Of a DNA stretch of 64,000 nucleotides, positions 61,501 through 64,000 are shown one piece after another (position 1 is the stretch's first letter; each line of letters starts with the position of its first letter). The position numbers and the translations under genes were made by a program. The stretch lies in NCBI GenBank assembly GCA_037501455.1, contig CM074865.1, positions 6,955,001-7,019,000 on the forward strand. The letters run 5' to 3'. Origin of the DNA: Lantana camara (taxonomy: Eukaryota; Streptophyta; Magnoliopsida; Lamiales; Verbenaceae). The notes beneath the pieces were generated by a model, which worked only from the letters and a program-made list of their open reading frames with translations, did not search any database and was not told the origin of the DNA.

Positions 61501-62411
61501 ATATGTACATCATTACATATATGAGCTCCACAGCCGGTATCAAGTACCCAAGAATTAGAATCAATAGATAGATTTACTTCAACAATAAACACACCTTTCT
61601 TTAAAGTATCCTTGTACTCTTGGCAGTTCCTCTTCCAATGTCCTTTCTTGCCATAGTGGTGGCAAAAGTCCTCTCTTTGATCCCTTTTCTTCTTGGCCTT
61701 TCTCTTTTTAACCCCTCCATCGGGTTTAAGAGATCCCTTCTTCTTGGGAGCTTTCTTCCCTTTGCCTTTAGAAGGCTTAGAAGAGGATGTGACCATCATT
61801 ACTTTGTTATCCTTCTTTATCGTGACTTCAGCAGTCACAAGCTGACTAATTAGCTCAGCGACAGTAGCATGAGCATGATTCATTTTGAAGTTCAGCACGA
61901 AAGGATTGAATGATGGTGGAAGCGATGCGAGTAACAAGTCCACGGCGAGGTCCTCGCTTAGAGGCATCTCTATGGAAGTAAGCTTCTCGTTAAAAGCGAA
62001 GAACTTAAGCCCATGTTCGTGGACACTTGTACCTTCCTTCATTCTGAGATGAAAGAGCTCGTTAGAGGTGTTGTACCTTAGAACACGCTCTTTGGGGCGG
62101 TACAATTGCTCAAGATGGTCATAAATCTCCCAAGCGTATTCCATAGACTCATGTTGCCTTTGCATGTCCGGAGACATGTTAGCCAACATAAGGCAACGGG
62201 TTTGAAGATTGTCTTCAGACCATTTCGCAATCGCGTCTCTTTCGGCCCGAGTCAGAGCCTCACCCTCAGGGGTAGGCTCTCCCTCGAAGAGAACATATCT
62301 TCTCTTCTCAGAATCTAAATCTATCTTTAGATTCCGAAGCCAATCATAGTAATTAGGCCCCGTCAACTTGTTTGATTCGAGGATGGATACCAAAGGGGTT
62401 TTGGTTGCCAT
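58510..62411 (-). pseudogene. Copia gag-pol, minus strand, decayed
   Basis: Starts at the ATG at 62411 (MATKTPLVSIL). Gag (about 420 codons with protease) has a UBN2-type body, a CCHC knuckle (CHHYGKKGHWKRNC near 61660) and protease VLDTGCGAHIC near 61530. Then follow GAG-pre-integrase, integrase (SDRGGEYLSDEF near 60760), reverse transcriptase (YVDDI near 59490) and RNase H (58510-58960, with SWKGSKQATTADSTTEAEYL). Breaks: stops near 61140, 60040, 59770, 59700, 59041 and 59018, and one frameshift near 60840. Outside these the frame is well kept, so the decay is recent. Confidence 0.9.
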
Positions 62412-64000
62412 TTCAGTTTGTAGAGAATGACAGAACTACAACCTAAATGGAAAAACAGAGAAATCATAAGCATGTTGAATAATAACGATTATACATATTA
62501 TCAAGGTCTTTAGAAATATGTTCTCCCATTGGTTTTAGAAAGTCTAGAAATCCCAACGACTTTAGAAGAAACTTATTTTCTCAGTGGGTACTAGGATCCC
62601 AAGCAATCTTAGTTTTGGACCCACGATTCGTGAGAAATCCAAAGGTCTAAGATTCTTAGGTAGGTACTAATTACCAATTCGATCTCTCATTGAATTCCTA
62701 GTAATGTTTTGCACCACTGATCTTTCGACTATGGACCCACGACTCGTGAGACATCCATATCTACTTCAGTTTTGAGCTAGACCCATCAATCATAAGATCT
62801 CAACCAAACTTAGTCCGGAACGACCCACGACTCGTGAGACATCGCCCATTCTAAAATGGTTAAGAAATATTAATAATTTAAAATAATTAATCAGGAAATT
62901 AAGAGTTAATAAGATCCACTAATTACCCCACGACTCGTGAGACAGCAACTAGGTTCACTTATTAAGTCTTAAATCCTATTGATGGAATGCTAGGAATTTT
63001 ATTACCGTGATAAAATGCCTATTTATTTTAATTTAGCTCAATATTTAAAAGGGATTTTCGAATGACCTCACCAACATATAATGTTATCCAAATTTTAATT
63101 GTCTTTTTTAATTCAATTTCACGTAAAGTGCATCACAGAAGCAATTAGCAGATAACATGTCCTAGCATGATACTAATTACGAGATGATCATGGGTATCCT
63201 ATCTTATATGTGATTTCGGGAGCCACTCCAAAATCACTAGTTCTAACATTCAAGCCACATAAGATAGTTCATATCACATAGGGGTACAGAATTTAATGGA
63301 AAAACAGCCCTATCTATTACATTAATAGAAACCCTCCTAAACATTTTGATGGGTCTTCTTATGGCCACCGTTCTTCAAGTGCTCCTTGTGGATCCTTCGT
63401 ATTCCATAGGTGCTTGTCTCCAAAATGAAAATAAAAACCTCACTTCCTAAGTTCTACTCTCTTTACAAAAAGTAATATGGCTCAATCTTCATATTTGCCA
63501 TAGACAAGTACACGGGGCATACCCCGGCCCAAAAACAATAATAAGGAAAGCCACATAATAAACACATAACAGTACGCACATAAGTAGGGCTCCAACCACA
63601 ATTGAAAACGCGCAACTATGGGGCTCCGACCCCAATTGAAATCATCCATGTGCAGAATTTAAAACATACATAAGACTAATCCATGATCACCTAAACTAGC
63701 ATGATTCCGCTTAAATTTAAATTTACCAACTAAATTTAAAATTTCTTTGACTTCAAGTTACAATTAACTTAAGCAATTTGAATATAGTTCATTATTCACG
63801 AATTTATTCAAAATCGAATTCACCGGATTATGACAAAACAACAATTAATTCAAAATTAAATTTTTGTCTAATAAATCATTCAAAGTGATTTCGTAATTTT
63901 CTCGAAAAATAGGAACTTGACTTTAATTCATAAAATCCCAAATTTTATAATTATTTCAAATAAATAATTTTATAATTTTAAAATCAAATTTTTGAATAAA
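62412..64000 (-). other. Leader of the minus-strand copia element
   Basis: Over 1.5 kb without coding sequence, unusually long for a copia leader. At 62621-62945 the motif CCACGACTCGTGAGACA or a close variant occurs four times. From 63000 the sequence is AT-rich apart from a segment at 63480-63620 with repeated GGGCTCC(A/G)ACC words. No LTR start or primer site was found before the edge. Confidence 0.5.
62621..62945 (-). repeat. Four CCACGACTCGTGAGACA-type repeats
   Basis: Copies at 62621-62640 (diverged), 62734-62756, 62822-62843 and 62926-62945. The core CACGACTCGTG is a near-perfect palindrome. Spacing is about 113, 88 and 104 bp. Confidence 0.75.

Larger units (their letters stand above)
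56499..64000 (-). mobile_element. Ty1/copia element, minus strand, runs off the window
   Basis: It comprises the 3' LTR (56499-58494), a decayed gag-pol (58510-62411) and a long leader up to the edge. It inserted into the antisense ORF of the gypsy element; the left target copy should be AAGCC (56494-56498). The 5' LTR and primer site are not in the window: I searched for the complement of TGGTATCAGAGC between 62412 and 64000 without success. Confidence 0.87.

Overview
The window is nuclear DNA of a flowering plant, probably a eudicot. Evidence: GT-AG introns, AT-rich spacers, Ty1/copia and Ty3/gypsy elements with plant-type primer sites, hAT transposons, and one intron-rich gene for fused plant type II peroxiredoxin (Prx II) domains with a plant site II/telo-box promoter. 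I see no tRNA, rRNA or CRISPR. Genus cannot be told from the sequence.

Layout. 1-3271: non-coding DNA with a duplicated TATA-bearing segment and a ~200-bp array of exon-like blocks. 3277-4828: solo LTR (target-site duplication, TSD, ATCAT) filled with a ~53-bp minisatellite. 5545-28019: a copia element opened by nested insertions: solo LTR A (6081-9738, TSD ATCTA); solo LTR B (9869-21870, TSD TTATG), which itself holds a 500-bp MITE (12097-12596, TSD CCACTATG) and a complete non-autonomous LTR element C (13315-21755, TSD GTGTG); and an AT-rich insertion in pol. Subtracting these leaves about 5.2 kb, a normal copia length. 28569-35052: a hAT transposon (TSD GCCCTGAC) with a dead minus-strand transposase and a solo LTR D inside it (28737-31366, TSD AGTTC).

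37004-46467 is the one host gene I can model with confidence. It has 19 exons in consistent phase and encodes about 1,563 residues. It joins six Prx II domains in three pairs. The first domain of each pair has lost both cysteines (Tyr in each place); the second keeps both. Two arrays of short chimeric Prx-derived modules lie between the pairs, and a Lys-rich tail ends the protein. This poly-peroxiredoxin is the most interesting object here.

47572-56498: a Ty3/gypsy Tat-lineage element with a dual RNase H and a spliced antisense ORF. A 690-bp hAT-type MITE sits in its gag, and a minus-strand copia element (56499 to beyond 64000) cuts its antisense ORF. Coding frames of the transposons are broken mostly by in-frame stop codons, with few frameshifts.
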